Origin: an uncultured Latescibacterota bacterium
Lineage (GTDB): Bacteria > Latescibacterota > UBA2968 > UBA8231
Assembly (NCBI GenBank): GCA_951813615.1
Contig: OX638377.1
Coordinates: 558,001-622,000, forward strand
DNA length: 64,000 nt
Direction of reading: 5' to 3'
Below are positions 32,679 to 40,877 of the stretch, piece by piece; positions within the stretch are counted from its first letter, which is position 1, and each line of letters begins with the position of its first letter. The notes below the pieces were generated by a model. It was not told where the DNA came from, made no database searches, and saw nothing but the letters and a program-made list of their open reading frames with translations. The position numbers were made by a program, and so were the translations under genes.

Positions 32679-32927
32679 CTAGCGAAGTGGAATGGCCTCG
32701 TCGAGGAGCAGGATGGGGATTTCGTCTTGGATCGGATAAAGGTACGCGCCATCTGCGCGGACTAAGCCGCCGTCGAGTTGACCTTCTACGGTCTTGCCGG
32801 CCCGATTTTTGACTTCTCCGCGCGCAATGCGGCTATTGAGCGCGGCAATGAGTTCTTCCTCGGCGAGCGCGACCGGCTCTTTGGTCTCCGGACAGGCGAG
32901 AATTGCCAACAGTTCTTTGTCGATCAT
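32679..32927 (-). CDS. Trm112 family protein (UPF0434-like)
   Basis: An 82-residue protein with MIDKELLAILACPETKEPV at the start and LYPIQDEIPILLLDEA at the end, the two signature ends of bacterial Trm112-like proteins (YcaR group), which act as small methyltransferase activators or structural proteins. The usual zinc cysteines are reduced to one (Cys12 in ACPE), which relatives often also lack. ATG 32927 follows AGGAGC. It is alone, convergent with the tRNA unit. Confidence 0.85.
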   Translation of the reverse strand: MIDKELLAILACPETKEPVALAEEELIAALNSRIARGEVKNRAGKTVEGQLDGGLVRADGAYLYPIQDEIPILLLDEAIPLR

Positions 32928-33228
32928 CAGATATAGCTCCTCGGTGAAAAATCAAAGATAGACCGGTCTATTTCCGGCGGCAAATTCGCAGTGCAGGCGA
33001 GTGCGGTCTGTTTTGTCAGTGGTGTACAATAAATTTCTCTATTTGTAAATAAAATAATAATAAAATGTTATAAAAAATGACCTCCTCTGTGGGTTATTGA
33101 CATCCCCTTTTGAATTGGCTATGCTTCACTCGAGGCGATGCCCTTCCCCAGGCAGTTTGGCCCGTTGTTCGGCTGTACTCTCTAAGTCCAGAGGTTTTTT
33201 CTAGCGCATACAGGTAGCGGAGGTGGTC
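32928..33228. other. 301-base AT-rich intergenic region upstream of dnaE
   Basis: The middle (about 33030-33080) is strikingly AT-rich in a GC-rich window, with runs such as AAATAAAATAATAATAAAATG. To its right lies the candidate dnaE promoter. No small ORF with a Shine-Dalgarno stands out. The AT-rich patch may be an upstream activating element. Confidence 0.6.
33097..33125 (+). promoter_or_regulatory. candidate promoter for dnaE
   Basis: Perfect TTGACA (33097-33102), exactly 17 bases, then TATGCT (33120-33125), just after the AT-rich patch and about 104 bases before the dnaE start. This gives an untranslated leader of roughly 95 bases. Confidence 0.6.
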
Positions 33229-36200
33229 ATGGCTTCGGCTGGTTTCGTCCATTTACACGGTCATAGCGAATACAGCCTGCTCGACGGAGCATGTCGGATC
33301 GGCGAGATGGCCGAGGTCGCAGCCGAGCAGGGCATGCCCGCCTTAGCTATCACAGATCACGGCAACCTCTTCGGCGTCGTCGAACACTACAGGGCCTGCC
33401 AAGACGCTGGCATTAAGCCCATCATCGGCTGCGAAGTTTACGTGGCGATTGATAGCCGTCACTCGCGCCAGGCCGCCCGCGGCCTGACACACGCCTCCAA
33501 CCACTTGGTCCTGTTGGCCAAAAACGTCACCGGCTACCGCAATCTGACCAAGCTCGTCTCCAAGGGCTATCTCGAAGGCTACTACTACAATCCCCGCATC
33601 GATAAGGAGCTTTTGCGCGAACACGCCGAGGGCCTAATCTGCATGTCGGCCTGCATCGGCGGCGAGATTCCGCACCTGATCCAGCGCGAGGGGCTAGCCG
33701 CAGCTGAAAAGGTCGCCCGCGAGTTTATGGACATTTTCGGTGACGACTACTACTTGGAGATCCAGCGCCACGACATCGACCCTGAAGCCAAGGTCAACGA
33801 CGGCTTACTCAAGCTGCACCGCAAGCTCGGAGTGCCGCTGGTGGCCACCAACGACTTCCACTTTCTCCGCGCCACCGACCACGACGCCCACGACGCCCTG
33901 ATCTGCATTCAGACCGGCAAGACGGTTGACGAGAAAAATCGCCTGTGCTATCCCGACGGACTCTACATGAAGAGTCCCGAAGAGATGCAAACGCTGTTTG
34001 CGGATTTGCCCGACGCGCTGGAGCGGACCCTCGAAATTGCCGACAAATGCGACGTCGAGTTTGAGTTCGGGAAAACCTATATGCCGGATTTTCCGATCCC
34101 GGCTAGCTACGCTTCGAGCGACGACTATCTGACGCAACTGGCGCAGGAGGGTTTGGAGCGCCGCTACGGTGCCGTCGATCCGGCCGTGCAAGAGCGGCTC
34201 GACTACGAGCTAAGCGTCATCACCAGCCAGGATTTTTCCGGCTATTTCCTCATCGTCTGGGATCTTGTCAACTACGCCCGCCAAGAGGGCATTTCCGTGG
34301 GGCCGGGGCGCGGCTCGGCCGCCGGCTGTTTGGCTTCGTATTGCCTCGGCATTACCAATATAGACCCCATCAAGTACGACCTGATCTTCGAGCGCTTTCT
34401 CAATCCCGAGCGCATTGAGCCGCCCGATATCGACATCGACTTTGACGACACCCGGCGCGATGAGGTGCTGCGCTATGTGGTGGATAAGTACGGCGAGGAC
34501 AACGTCTCACAGGTCATCACGTTTGGAACTATGAGAGCTAAAGCGGTGGTGCGCGATGTCGGGCGGGTTTTGGGCATGCCCTTTGGCGAGGTGGATCGCA
34601 TCGCCAAGCTGGTGCCGACCGAACTGAAAATCACCCTCGACAAAGCCATCGAACGGGTGCCCGAGTTGCGGCAGGTGGCCCAAGCGGACGGCGACGAAGG
34701 CAAGCTGATCGAATACGCCCGCAAGCTGGAGGGCACGGCGCGCCACTCCTCGGTCCACGCCTGCGCGGTCATCATCGCCCCCGGCGAACTGACCGACTAC
34801 GTGCCGCTCTATCGAGCTCCCAAAGACGGGACGATAACTACCCAGTTCGTCGGTGAGACCTGCATGGACATCGGCTTGCTAAAGATGGACATCTTGGGCT
34901 TGACGATGCTTTCGCTAGTCAATGAAGCGGTGCGCCTTATCCACCTCAAGGAGCCGGACTTCGACTTGGAGGCCATCCCGTGGGACGACCGGGACACGTT
35001 CGATCTGTTCGGCCGCGGCGAGACGATCGGCGTTTTCCAGTTTGAGTCCGCGGGGATGCGCGAATACCTGGTCAAGCTCAAGCCGGACACCATCGAAGAC
35101 ATTATCGCCATGAACGCCCTCTATCGCCCGGGGCCGATGGACAATATCCCGACCTTCATCGCCCGCAAGCGCGGCGAAGAGCCCGTCTCCTACGACCATC
35201 CCAAGTTAGAGTCGATTTTGGAGCCGACCTATGGGATTATGGTCTATCAGGAGCAGGTCATGCGCATCGCCCAAGAGCTGGCCGGTTTTACCCTCGGCCA
35301 AGCCGATATTTTGCGCAAGGCAATGGGCAAGAAAAAGCCCGAGGAAATGGCCAAGGTCAAAAAGGACTTCGTCGGCGGCTGCGTCACACACGAGGTGGAA
35401 AGGGCATTGGCCAACAAGCTGTTCGGCGAGATCGAGATTTTTGCTGGCTACGCCTTCAATAAGTCGCACGCGGCCTGCTATGCTGAAGGCGCGTACAAAA
35501 ACGCGTATCTCAAAGCCAACTATCCCCAAGAGTACATGGCCGCTAGCCTGACTATTGAGCGCGGTAACACCGACCGGCTGACCATCTTGCTCGACGAATG
35601 CCAACGCATGGGTATCCGAGTGATGCCGCCGGATGTCAACCAGAGTACGCTCAACTTCACGCCGACAGACGAGGGCATTCGCTATGGCTTGTCGGCGGTC
35701 AAGAACGTCGGCGAAGGCGCGGCGCAGAGCATGGTCGATACGCGGATTGCCGACGGGTCTTTTGCTACCCTGTTCGAATTCTGCGAGCGCATCGATTTGC
35801 GCGCAGTCAACCGGCGCGTGGTCGAGAGTCTGATTGCTGCTGGGGCTTTGGACGGTCTGGAAGGTCATCGCGCCCAGAAAATGGAGGCGCTAGAGCTGGC
35901 GTTAAAGGCTGCAGGTAAGGCCCAGGAAGACCGCGAGAAGGGGCAGATTAGCCTCTTTGATGGCGGCGGCTCGTCCGAGCTGGTGGTGCAGGAACTGCCC
36001 GAGGTCGAGGAGTGGTCCGAGCGCGAGAAACTGGCCCAAGAACGCGACCTGTTGGGTTTCTATATTTCCAGCCATCCGCTCAAGCCCTACGCCCGCGACC
36101 TAAAAAACTTCGCTCGGCCCCTAAGCGAGATAGAGGAGCAACACAACGGCGCGTCACTGCGGGTCGGCGGACTAGTCGAGGGGGTGCGCAAGCTCTTCGA

Positions 36201-36684
36201 CCGCCGAGGCAATCCCTTCGCCTTTGTCACCCTCAAAGACCTCAACGACACGGGCGATATCGCGTTTTTCTCCGAAGTCTTTGCCCTCCATCAGCAGCTA
36301 CTGGTGGAGGGCGAAACCATCCTCGTAGAGGGTCGCGTCTGTGAGCGCAATGGACGCCTGAGTGTACAGGCCGACCGCGCCCTGCCCCTCAAATCGGCGC
36401 GGGCGGAACTGACCCAGTCCGTTACCTTGTCGCTGCCCTACCAGAAAGTAGCCGACCCCCTGCTCAGCCGGCTGCGTCACCTCTGCGAATGCCACATGGG
36501 CGATTGCGAGCTGTGGCTCCGGCTCAAAAACGGCGAGGAGCAGGACAAGATGGTGCGCTCGAAGACGATTCGCGTCGATCCCTGCGACGATTTGCTGCGC
36601 GGCATTGAAGAGTTAATCGGTCCCCGGTCCACCCGGCTTGAGCCCAAGATGCAAACGCCCGCGGGCTTACGCCGTTCCAGTTGA
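33229..36684 (+). CDS. dnaE: DNA polymerase III subunit alpha
   Basis: Replicative polymerase, 1151 residues. The N-terminal PHP domain keeps its metal-site start HLHGHSEYSLLDGA and AITDHGNLFG, so it may still have 3'-5' exonuclease activity. The palm has PDIDIDFDD (about residues 400-408) and KMDILGLTML, giving the three catalytic Asp. Finger, beta-binding and an OB-fold (LRVGGLVEGVRKLFDRRGNPFAF, read in parts) follow. ATG 33229 with GGAGG upstream is chosen over the GTG at 33223. No dnaQ-like fusion. Confidence 0.97.
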   Translation: MASAGFVHLHGHSEYSLLDGACRIGEMAEVAAEQGMPALAITDHGNLFGVVEHYRACQDAGIKPIIGCEVYVAIDSRHSRQAARGLTHASNHLVLLAKNVTGYRNLTKLVSKGYLEGYYYNPRIDKELLREHAEGLICMSACIGGEIPHLIQREGLAAAEKVAREFMDIFGDDYYLEIQRHDIDPEAKVNDGLLKLHRKLGVPLVATNDFHFLRATDHDAHDALICIQTGKTVDEKNRLCYPDGLYMKSPEEMQTLFADLPDALERTLEIADKCDVEFEFGKTYMPDFPIPASYASSDDYLTQLAQEGLERRYGAVDPAVQERLDYELSVITSQDFSGYFLIVWDLVNYARQEGISVGPGRGSAAGCLASYCLGITNIDPIKYDLIFERFLNPERIEPPDIDIDFDDTRRDEVLRYVVDKYGEDNVSQVITFGTMRAKAVVRDVGRVLGMPFGEVDRIAKLVPTELKITLDKAIERVPELRQVAQADGDEGKLIEYARKLEGTARHSSVHACAVIIAPGELTDYVPLYRAPKDGTITTQFVGETCMDIGLLKMDILGLTMLSLVNEAVRLIHLKEPDFDLEAIPWDDRDTFDLFGRGETIGVFQFESAGMREYLVKLKPDTIEDIIAMNALYRPGPMDNIPTFIARKRGEEPVSYDHPKLESILEPTYGIMVYQEQVMRIAQELAGFTLGQADILRKAMGKKKPEEMAKVKKDFVGGCVTHEVERALANKLFGEIEIFAGYAFNKSHAACYAEGAYKNAYLKANYPQEYMAASLTIERGNTDRLTILLDECQRMGIRVMPPDVNQSTLNFTPTDEGIRYGLSAVKNVGEGAAQSMVDTRIADGSFATLFEFCERIDLRAVNRRVVESLIAAGALDGLEGHRAQKMEALELALKAAGKAQEDREKGQISLFDGGGSSELVVQELPEVEEWSEREKLAQERDLLGFYISSHPLKPYARDLKNFARPLSEIEEQHNGASLRVGGLVEGVRKLFDRRGNPFAFVTLKDLNDTGDIAFFSEVFALHQQLLVEGETILVEGRVCERNGRLSVQADRALPLKSARAELTQSVTLSLPYQKVADPLLSRLRHLCECHMGDCELWLRLKNGEEQDKMVRSKTIRVDPCDDLLRGIEELIGPRSTRLEPKMQTPAGLRRSS

Positions 36685-36698
36685 ATACAGGACGTATT

Positions 36699-37256
36699 AT
36701 GCGCGCAATGGCGATCAAAGGGCTTGTGAGTGGGTTGGCACTGCTAGTATTGAGCTGTGGCTCGGATGAGCCGCAAGGGGACAAGCTCTTTCCCCCGCAG
36801 TCTGCTCAGTGGAGCGACTATCAGGGTCGGAGCGTGGACTTGCGCGATTACGAGGGCAAGATCGTCCTGGTCAACTTCTGGGCGACTTGGTGCGGCCCGT
36901 GCCGCTACGAGATCCCGGCCTTGGTCGAGATGAGCAATGAGTACGACCCCGAGCAGGTGGCGATCATTGGCATTTCCCTAGATCAGGGTCCCACCGAGCG
37001 CGTCCTACCCCTAATAGGCGAGTTCGTCGAGCGCTTGGCCATCAACTACCCAGTAGTACACGACAGCCAACACGAACTGCTCCGCGCCTTTTACAAAGAA
37101 AACTTGGCGAGGGTGGGTGTGCCGCTCACCTTTGTTTTTGATCGCGAGGGCCGCGTGTACAAGACGCACGTAGGCGTGCCGCGCGACAGAAGCGGTCGGC
37201 TCAATCCCCGTGGGGTCTTCGGCGAGGATATCGAGACCCTGTTGGCTCGCTCTTAG
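36699..37256 (+). CDS. TlpA-like thioredoxin-fold lipoprotein
   Basis: A 185-residue exported thiol-disulfide protein. Start ATG 36699 has AGGA at 36689-36692; the longer TTG frame is rejected. A lipobox LVLSC places a lipidated Cys20. The thioredoxin site WCGPC is at 64-68 and a cis-Pro loop VGVPLTF follows, with the extra insert typical of TlpA/ResA. It would reduce disulfides at the membrane outer face, for example in cytochrome c maturation. It lies 14 bases after dnaE and may share its transcript. Confidence 0.92.
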   Translation: MRAMAIKGLVSGLALLVLSCGSDEPQGDKLFPPQSAQWSDYQGRSVDLRDYEGKIVLVNFWATWCGPCRYEIPALVEMSNEYDPEQVAIIGISLDQGPTERVLPLIGEFVERLAINYPVVHDSQHELLRAFYKENLARVGVPLTFVFDREGRVYKTHVGVPRDRSGRLNPRGVFGEDIETLLARS

Positions 37257-37274
37257 CGACGTCGATACCTAGCA

Positions 37275-37312
37275 AAAGAAGGGATGGTCCGCAGCGGGAC
37301 CATCCCTTCTTT
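37275..37312. terminator. bidirectional terminator between the TlpA gene and the convergent small ORF
   Basis: A 16-base perfect stem, AAAGAAGGGATGGTCC with its complement, surrounds a 6-base loop. T-rich on the right for plus (CTTCTTT) and on the left for minus (CTTCTTT). Two convergent genes share it. Confidence 0.85.
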
Positions 37313-37335
37313 GCATGTAGGTTTTGGACGTTGCC

Positions 37336-37629
37336 CTAGTAGTTTGAGTAGTGCTCCTTTAAGACGTCCTTGCCGTGGCGCTTGACCAGCACTTCTTTGA
37401 ACTTAGCGACGGAGTCGCTAGCGCGCAGGTGCTCGAGCATTACGCTCCTAGACATGACCATCATCGTGCCGTTTTTATAGTCAGGGAAGCGACAGAAGCC
37501 GAATTCGACTGGCTCGCCAGTGATGCAGCAAGTGTCTTCCATCTCTAACTCGATCTGTATGCCGGGGTCAAACGAAAAATCAGCGTTATCGTCGTCGCTG
37601 TTGGATTGTACTTTTTTCGGCCTTGCCAT
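37336..37629 (-). CDS. hypothetical small protein
   Basis: 97 residues, not recognised. It opens with a basic MARPKKV, then an acidic stretch (DDDNADF), and has a CC pair plus one more Cys (DTCCITGEP, FGFCRF) that could bind metal. GAGGAG stands about eight bases ahead of ATG 37629, so translation is well supported. It follows map on the same strand. Confidence 0.8.
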   Translation of the reverse strand: MARPKKVQSNSDDDNADFSFDPGIQIELEMEDTCCITGEPVEFGFCRFPDYKNGTMMVMSRSVMLEHLRASDSVAKFKEVLVKRHGKDVLKEHYSNY

Positions 37630-37687
37630 GCTGTTTCTCCTCGTGAAATGGACTTAAAAAATAAGAAAATACCGCTGCTGAGCAAGC

Positions 37688-38449
37688 TCAATACGGCAGA
37701 TCGGCAAAACGCGACAGCACGTCCGGCCCGTCGTTGGTCACGGCCACGGTGTGTTCGTACTGAGCCGAGAGCTTGCCGTCGGCGGTGACGGCCGTCCAGT
37801 CGTCGTCGAGCACACGCGTTTCGTGCGCGCCTTCGTTGACCATCGGTTCGATGGTGAATACCATGCCATTTTGCAGGCGGCGACCCGTGCCAGCTTTGCC
37901 GTAGTGGAGCAACTGGGGCTCCTCGTGGAAGTTGCGGCCAATGCCGTGGCCGCAGTATTCGCGCACGATGGAAAAGCCGCGCGCTTCGACATAGCTTTGG
38001 ATGGCGTGGCCAATGTCGCCGAGGCGGCGTCCAGGTGTGCAGGCAGCTAATCCCTCCTCCAAGCTCTGGCGCGTAGCGTCGAGCAGGCGCTCAGCTTCGG
38101 AGGTCGCGCAGCCGGCTTTCATGGTGACGTTCATATCGCCGTGGAAGCCATCCTTTTTAACGGCAATGTCAACGGCGAGGATGTCTCCCTCTTGCAAGAC
38201 GCGGTCGCCGGGGATGCCGTGGACGACTTCGTCGTTGACCGAGACGCAGATGCTGCGGGGAAAGCCGCGATAGCCCAAGGCACTGGCGACGGCACCTTGG
38301 CTGCGGATGTAGCGGTCCGCTATTTGATCGAGGTAGAGGGTGGTGACTCCGGGCGCGAGGGCCTCTTCGACGCGGAGCATGGCTTCGGCGGCGATGCGGC
38401 AACTGGCGCGGATGCGGTCGATTTCCAAGGGCGATTTGAGATGTATCAT
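37688..38449 (-). CDS. map: methionine aminopeptidase, type I
   Basis: Removes the initiator Met. The 253 residues carry the five metal ligands: Asp in AVDIAVKKDG, Asp in FHGDMNVT, His in GHGIGRNFHEE, Glu in FTIEPM and Glu in YEHTVAV. The start ATG 38449 follows AATTCCT. A perfect TTGACA lies on the minus strand at 38487-38482, but no good -10 goes with it. The gene diverges from a glycosyltransferase gene. Confidence 0.96.
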   Translation of the reverse strand: MIHLKSPLEIDRIRASCRIAAEAMLRVEEALAPGVTTLYLDQIADRYIRSQGAVASALGYRGFPRSICVSVNDEVVHGIPGDRVLQEGDILAVDIAVKKDGFHGDMNVTMKAGCATSEAERLLDATRQSLEEGLAACTPGRRLGDIGHAIQSYVEARGFSIVREYCGHGIGRNFHEEPQLLHYGKAGTGRRLQNGMVFTIEPMVNEGAHETRVLDDDWTAVTADGKLSAQYEHTVAVTNDGPDVLSRFADLPY

Positions 38450-38506
38450 AGGAATTAAAAATCGGGTATGAAGCGAAAAAATGTCAAGCTCTGATAACTT
38501 GCAACC

Positions 38507-39529
38507 ATGAAAACGCCTCGCGTATCGGTACTGCTGCCCGTGTTCAATGCAGCCGCCACGCTGGCGGAAACGCTAGAGAGTATCCAAGCGCAGAGTTGCG
38601 AAGATTTTGAGGTTGTGGCCATAGACGATGGCTCGGAGGATGGGAGTGGGGACGTGCTCTTGGAATGGAATCGCCGCGATCCCCGCTTTAGGGTGTTGCT
38701 ATCCGACCATCAAGGCATTGTCGAGGCTCCTAACCGGGGTTTGCCCTTGTGTCGGGGTGCGTACGTGGCGCGCATGGATGCCGACGACCGGATGCATCCC
38801 GAGCGTCTGGAAAAACAACTCGCGTGGTTGGAAGGGGATCCTGGCTTGAGCGTCGTGAGCTGTTTAGTGAAGATCTTTCCGCGCGAGGAGACTGGGGAGG
38901 GGATGTTGGTGTACGAGGCTTGGTTGAACGGCTTGATGGATAGTGCGGCGATAGAACGAGAGTTTTTCGTCGAGAGTCCCATCGCCAATCCGTCGGCCAT
39001 GATGCGCCGCGAGGAGTTGGTGGCTTTGGGCGGCTATCAGGATCGGGGATGGCCGGAAGACTACGATTTGTGGTTGCGCTATCGGGCGGCGGGCCGGTGC
39101 TTTGCCAAGGTGCCGGAGGTTTTGCACTACTGGCGCGAGCATCCGCAGCGGGCTACGCACCTGCAAGGCCGTTATTCAGTGGAGAATTTTCTCCGCGCCA
39201 AAGCGCATTATCTTTGCGCTGGACCGCTGCAAGAACGGGACGGACTGGTGGTCTGGGGCGCGGGCAAGACCGGTCGCCGGCTCGCCAAACACTTGGAGCG
39301 CGGAGGCTGTGCTCCCGATGTATTTGTCGATATCGCGCCGAAGAAAATCGGCGGCACCTTGCGGCGCAAGCCCGTGATCGGGCCGGATGACTTGCCCGCG
39401 TGGTGGACGCGCCACGAGCGGCCGATCCTCTTGGCGGCCGTGGCGTCGCGGGGGGCGCGGGCGCTGATTCGGGAGGCGCTGGCTGGATTGGGATTAGTAG
39501 AGGGAAATGATTTTTTATGTGTGGCTTAA
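38507..39529 (+). CDS. family 2 glycosyltransferase with C-terminal NAD-binding-like domain
   Basis: A 340-residue two-domain protein. Residues 1-240 are a GT2 domain: VSVLLPVFNAA, VAIDDGSEDGS and RMDADDRMHPERL (DxD nucleotide-sugar metal motif), then WPEDYDLWLRY (the ED acid motif). Residues about 245-340 start with VVWGAGKTGRRLAK and contain VFVDI and KPVIGPDDLP, a Rossmann-like fold like the N-terminus of PglD and similar. A sugar transferred to cell-surface glycan or protein is likely. The ATG is 38507; the gene stands after a short divergent gap. Confidence 0.85.
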   Translation: MKTPRVSVLLPVFNAAATLAETLESIQAQSCEDFEVVAIDDGSEDGSGDVLLEWNRRDPRFRVLLSDHQGIVEAPNRGLPLCRGAYVARMDADDRMHPERLEKQLAWLEGDPGLSVVSCLVKIFPREETGEGMLVYEAWLNGLMDSAAIEREFFVESPIANPSAMMRREELVALGGYQDRGWPEDYDLWLRYRAAGRCFAKVPEVLHYWREHPQRATHLQGRYSVENFLRAKAHYLCAGPLQERDGLVVWGAGKTGRRLAKHLERGGCAPDVFVDIAPKKIGGTLRRKPVIGPDDLPAWWTRHERPILLAAVASRGARALIREALAGLGLVEGNDFLCVA

Positions 39530-39545
39530 CGAGAAAGGAAGTAAT

Positions 39546-40355
39546 ATGAGGGTGCAATACGCGCTCAACACATCGACGATCCGCCCGGCGTCGCTGATGG
39601 AGAAAATCCGCATCGCCGGACAGACCGGCTACCAAGGCATTGAGCTGTGGAACGACGACTTGACCGCGCACGAGCAGCAGGGCGGTTCGCTCGCGGACGT
39701 GCGGCTGGCTTTGGCCGACTACGGGTTGGCAGTGCCGACGGTCATTGCACTCCACGGCTGGTTGGGGGCTGAGGGCGCGGAGCGGGCCCAAGCATTGGAA
39801 GAGGTTCGGCGGCGGATGGCGCAGGCAGTAGCGGTGGGGGCCGAGTTTATCGTCGCCAGCCCGCCGCGAGATCCCTGCGACCTGAGCCGAGGCGGGGCCG
39901 ATTACCGCGAATTGCTGAAGATTGGCAGAGCAATGGGCGTGCGGCCGGCGATGGAGTACTTAGGCTTTGTGCAAAGCGTGTACACCATCGACCAAGCTTG
40001 GCAGATTGCCACTGACGCCGACCATGCAGATGCAAGTTTGATCATGGACCCGTTCCACATTCTACGCGGCGGCGGTCCCATCGAGAGCATCGCCAAGGTG
40101 CCCGGCGACAAGGTCGCGGTCTGGCACTGGAACGACGCTCCAGGTGGCAAGCCCTTTGCCGAGCAAAGCGACGCCGACCGGGTGATGCCGGGCGACGGGG
40201 TCGGGCCGTTGCGAGAGATCGAGCGGCTGGCGCAAGCGCAGGGATACGAGGGGTTTGTGTCGTTGGAGCTGTTTAATCCGGGGCTATGGGAGCAGGATCC
40301 AGCGGAAATTGCCCGGATTGGTCTGGAGAAGATGCGGGCGTATTTCGCTGGCTAA
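39546..40355 (+). CDS. sugar-phosphate isomerase/epimerase-like TIM-barrel protein
   Basis: A 269-residue AP endonuclease/xylose isomerase-like barrel. Start ATG 39546 has AAGGAA upstream. Expected strands and metal ligands are seen: YQGIELW, MEYLGF, SLIMDPFHI, AVWHWND and VSLELF. Substrate unknown; such proteins often work with Gfo/Idh enzymes in inositol or sugar catabolism. It follows the glycosyltransferase by 16 bases. Confidence 0.88.
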   Translation: MRVQYALNTSTIRPASLMEKIRIAGQTGYQGIELWNDDLTAHEQQGGSLADVRLALADYGLAVPTVIALHGWLGAEGAERAQALEEVRRRMAQAVAVGAEFIVASPPRDPCDLSRGGADYRELLKIGRAMGVRPAMEYLGFVQSVYTIDQAWQIATDADHADASLIMDPFHILRGGGPIESIAKVPGDKVAVWHWNDAPGGKPFAEQSDADRVMPGDGVGPLREIERLAQAQGYEGFVSLELFNPGLWEQDPAEIARIGLEKMRAYFAG

Positions 40356-40373
40356 TCGCAGTCCGCACCCGCT

Positions 40374-40877
40374 CTACAGCCCCAGAATCTCGCGCGTTTT
40401 TTGCGGCAGCTCTCGCCAGTTGGCGATCAGATAGCGGTTGCCATCGACGTCCTCGACGACGGCTCGGCCACCAGAGAGCATGCGCACATTGGTGCGGTAG
40501 CTGCGGATTTCGAGTTTGCGCGGGCCGCTGGTGGTAGTAATCTGGCCGCGCAGCACCCCAAATTCCTCGTCGAGGCTATCGAAGGTGAGGACCTGCGGTT
40601 GAAAGTAAATCTTGTTGAGTTCGTCTAAAAGCGCTTGGCGGCTTTGGTCGTCGAGTTGCTGCGGGTCTTCGATTATGCCGAGTTCTCGGTCTTCGGCGGC
40701 AAAGACGCCGATGTAGCGGTCGGACTCTTCTAATGGGAAGGCGCGGCGGATCTTGAGGTCGGTGTGTTCCTCGCCGTCGAGCGTGAGGATCAAGCTGCCG
40801 CGTTCGGAGCGGCTGAAGCGCATCTTTTGCGGGTCGAGCACAAAATCCCCATACGAATAACCGCGTGTCTCGCTCAT
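40374..40877 (-). CDS. DUF1854 family protein
   Basis: A 167-residue soluble protein with the family's core SLILTLDGEEHTDLKIRRAFPLEESDRYI (read in parts) and AEDRELGIIEDP, plus QPQVLTFDSLDEEFG. DUF1854 genes sit beside an ABC exporter in many genomes, some of them cyanophycin-associated. Here the start overlaps the exporter gene by four bases, so the two are coupled. No cyanophycin synthetase is in this window. Confidence 0.85.
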   Translation of the reverse strand: MSETRGYSYGDFVLDPQKMRFSRSERGSLILTLDGEEHTDLKIRRAFPLEESDRYIGVFAAEDRELGIIEDPQQLDDQSRQALLDELNKIYFQPQVLTFDSLDEEFGVLRGQITTTSGPRKLEIRSYRTNVRMLSGGRAVVEDVDGNRYLIANWRELPQKTREILGL

